This document shows, piece by piece, positions 62,371-64,000 of a DNA stretch of 64,000 nucleotides. The DNA lies in NCBI RefSeq assembly GCF_029223485.1, contig NZ_JARHTP010000001.1:372001-436000 (forward strand), given 5' to 3'. The position numbers and the translations under genes were made by a program. Within the stretch, counting starts at the first letter, position 1; the number at the start of each line of letters is the position of its first letter. The notes under the pieces were generated by a model. The model worked only from the letters and a program-made list of their open reading frames with translations. It was not told where the DNA came from and searched no databases. Source of the stretch: Streptomyces coacervatus (lineage in GTDB: Bacteria; Actinomycetota; Actinomycetes; Streptomycetales; Streptomycetaceae).

Positions 62371-63051
62371 ATGGCCCAGCAGCAACGACCTGCCATCCCT
62401 TCCCTCGGCGGCAGGAAGCCCAACTTCCGGGAGAAGGTCGTGGACGTGCTGCGGGCCGCTCTGATCTCCGGTGAGCTGCGCCCCGGCCAGGTGTACTCGG
62501 CGCCGGCCCTCGCCCCCCGCCTGGGCGTCTCCGCGACTCCGGTGCGCGAGGCGATGCTCGAGCTGGTGAAGGAGGGCATGGTCGAGATCGTCCCGAACAA
62601 GGGCTTCCGGGTCACCGAGGTGTCCGAGAAACAGCTCGACGAGTACACCCACATCCGGTCCCTGATCGAGATCCCGACGACCGTCGGCCTCGCTGCCACC
62701 GCCGACCTCGACGACCTGAAGGCGCTCCGCCCGTTCGCCATGGAGATCGTCACCTCGGCCGCCAGAGGCAACCTCATCGACTATGTCGAGGCCGACCTGC
62801 ACTTCCACCTCGGCCTGCTCGCCCTGGCCGGCAACGAGCATCTCGTGGAAGTCGTACGGGACTTGCGGCAGCGGTCACGCCTGTACGGACTGACCGCCCT
62901 GCTGGAGGCGAAGCGGTTGCAGGCCTCCGCCGAGGAGCACCTCGAACTCCTCGATGCGCTGATCGCGCGGGACGAGGAGGCGGTGCGCGAGGTGATCACC
63001 CGGCACCTCGGCCACGTCCGCGGTCTGTGGGCGGCCCACAAGGAAGACTGA
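62371..63051 (+). CDS. GntR-family (FadR/FCD type) regulator, likely of the hydroxyproline operon
   Basis: 226 aa from the ATG at 62371, 9 bases after AGGAGG; an ATG at 62341 would add 10 residues. Winged helix LRAALISGELRPGQVYSAPALAPRLGVSATPVREAMLELVKEGMVEIVPNKGFRV and a helical FCD effector domain with likely metal-binding residues (DLHFHLGLLALAGNEHL ... HLELLDALIARDEEAVREVITRHL). The gene lies 42 bases after the epimerase gene. Related GntR proteins control hydroxyproline genes in rhizobia. Target palindrome proposed at 57531. Confidence 0.92.
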   Translation: MAQQQRPAIPSLGGRKPNFREKVVDVLRAALISGELRPGQVYSAPALAPRLGVSATPVREAMLELVKEGMVEIVPNKGFRVTEVSEKQLDEYTHIRSLIEIPTTVGLAATADLDDLKALRPFAMEIVTSAARGNLIDYVEADLHFHLGLLALAGNEHLVEVVRDLRQRSRLYGLTALLEAKRLQASAEEHLELLDALIARDEEAVREVITRHLGHVRGLWAAHKED

Positions 63052-63058
63052 CGCATTT

Positions 63059-63075
63059 ACGCAAGCCGCTTGCGT
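63059..63075. promoter_or_regulatory. 17-bp palindromic operator upstream of the LacI gene
   Basis: ACGCAAGCCGCTTGCGT has perfect 8-bp arms around a central C, 23 bases upstream of the LacI start. The half-site CTTGCG recurs twice before the start codon (63070-63096). TATTCT at 63085-63090 is a likely -10, so transcription may start at the ATG (leaderless). Confidence 0.65.
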
Positions 63076-63097
63076 TTCTTGCGCTATTCTTGCGCGC

Positions 63098-64000
63098 ATG
63101 ACGCGACGACTTGCTGAGGTGGCGAAGAAGGTCGGGGTCAGCGAGGCCACGGTCAGCCGGGTGCTCAACGGCAAGCCCGGGGTCTCGGAGGCCACCCGGC
63201 GGGCGGTGCTGTCCGCCCTGGACGTCCTCGGCTACGAGCGGCCCACGCAGCTGCGCGGCGAACGCGCCCGGCTCGTCGGCCTCGTACTGCCCGAGCTGCA
63301 GAACCCGATCTTCCCGGCGTTCGCCGAGGTGATCGGCGGGGCCCTCGCCCAGCTGGGCCTGACGCCGGTGCTGTGCACGCAGACCAAGGGCGGCGTCTCC
63401 GAGGCGGACTACGTGGAGCTGCTGCTGCAACAGCAGGTCTCCGGCGTCGTGTTCGCCGGCGGTCTGTACGCCCAGGCCGATGCCCCGCACGACCACTACC
63501 GGCAGTTGGCCGAGCGGGGCGTCCCGGTGGTGCTGGTCAACGCCTCCATCGACGACCTCGGCTTCCCGGGCGTCTCCTGCGACGACGCGGTGGCGGTGGA
63601 GCAGGCCTGGCGGCATCTGGCCTCGCTGGGGCACGAGCGGATCGGGCTGGTGCTGGGTCCCGCCGACCATGTGCCGTCGGCGCGCAAGCTGGCCGCGGCG
63701 CAGACCATGGGGGAGCTGCCCGACGAGCACGTGGCCCGCGCCATGTTCTCGATCGAGGGCGGCCACGCCGCGGCCTCCCGGCTGATCGACCGTGGCGTCA
63801 CCGGCATCATCTGCGCCAGCGACCCCCTGGCGCTCGGAGCGGTCAGGGCCGCCCGCCGCAAGGGCCTGGACGTCCCCTCGCAGGTGTCGGTCGTCGGCTA
63901 TGACGACTCCGCGTTCATGAACTGCACCGAACCCCCGCTCACCACCGTCCGCCAGCCGATCGAGGCCATGGGAAGGGCAGCCGTGGAGCTGCTGAACACG
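63098..64000 (+). CDS. LacI-family transcriptional regulator (3' end cut by window edge)
   Basis: 301 codons are visible. The N-terminal LacI helix-turn-helix is MTRRLAEVAKKVGVSEATVSRVLNGKPGVSEATRRAVLSALDVLGYERP. The periplasmic-binding-like domain follows: LVGLVLPELQNPIFPAFAEVIGGALAQLG, GVVFAGGLYAQADAPHDHYRQLAERGVPVVLVN, VVGYDDSAFMNCTEPPLTTVRQP. About 35-40 residues are missing. It probably represses itself through the palindrome at 63059 and sugar genes lying to the right of the window. Confidence 0.94.
   Translation, partial: MTRRLAEVAKKVGVSEATVSRVLNGKPGVSEATRRAVLSALDVLGYERPTQLRGERARLVGLVLPELQNPIFPAFAEVIGGALAQLGLTPVLCTQTKGGVSEADYVELLLQQQVSGVVFAGGLYAQADAPHDHYRQLAERGVPVVLVNASIDDLGFPGVSCDDAVAVEQAWRHLASLGHERIGLVLGPADHVPSARKLAAAQTMGELPDEHVARAMFSIEGGHAAASRLIDRGVTGIICASDPLALGAVRAARRKGLDVPSQVSVVGYDDSAFMNCTEPPLTTVRQPIEAMGRAAVELLNT

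Overview
This window is high-GC DNA with GTG/ATG (and some TTG) starts, many 4-base start/stop overlaps, Tat-exported enzymes, several secreted glycan hydrolases and an Sfp-type phosphopantetheinyl transferase. It looks like a Streptomyces chromosome. The block of tkt-tal-zwf-opcA-pgi-gnd, with a phosphopantetheinyl transferase region further on, resembles the second pentose-phosphate cluster of S. coelicolor (recollection, not searched). All functions below are inferred from protein motifs and context.

Layout. (1) 1-8156, minus strand: a pentose-phosphate operon tkt-tal-zwf-opcA-pgi-gnd. It faces a divergent AraC-type regulator (8303-9217) across a 17-bp palindrome. (2) 9411-12193, minus: a secreted laminarinase-type GH16-CBM6 enzyme and an L,D-transpeptidase lipoprotein. 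(3) 12420-15098: an unusual fusion of an FAD/NAD(P)-binding oxidoreductase with a TPR domain. (4) 15179-19754: an MMPL exporter, a VOC-fold protein and a two-component system. (5) 19951-23371: a secretory lipase, an IclR regulator and a secreted alpha/beta hydrolase. (6) 23469-28756: a MarR regulator, an acid-catabolism operon (SDR, amidohydrolase, acyl-CoA synthetase, MaoC hydratase) and a PaaX regulator.

(7) 28891-47255: a large divergent glycan-utilisation locus. Leftward run PfkB kinase, sugar ABC binding protein and two permeases (no ATPase), a type I phosphodiesterase-like enzyme, a GH2 beta-galactosidase and two Tat-exported phosphoesterase-like proteins. Rightward run a DeoR regulator, GH4, GH38 alpha-mannosidase and GH29 alpha-L-fucosidase. 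The mix suggests import and breakdown of a mannose/fucose/galactose glycan that may carry phosphate. (8) 47310-48998: a GH18 chitinase with DasR-like sites upstream.

(9) 49185-53662: an ATP-grasp enzyme facing a phosphoesterase/phosphopantetheinyl-transferase pair, a small hypothetical gene and an alpha/beta hydrolase. (10) 53754-55856: an XRE/ImmA-like pair facing a stand-alone MmyB-like ligand-binding protein. (11) 55890-57502: a decayed patch with a cache-domain pseudogene and an IS605-type tnpB relic. (12) 57556-63051: a hydroxyproline-catabolism operon (three-subunit D-hydroxyproline dehydrogenase, deaminase of the DHDPS family, 2-epimerase, GntR regulator). A LacI regulator is then cut by the window end.

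Structure beyond genes: a rare palindrome TATGTGACATA occurs at the IclR gene and at the hydroxyproline operon, with two close relatives in a convergent gap at 53672-53740. An exact 30-bp sequence occurs three times at gene 3' ends. Several operator-like palindromes lie in front of sugar genes. No tRNA, rRNA or CRISPR array was seen, and there is no gene-free stretch over 300 bases.
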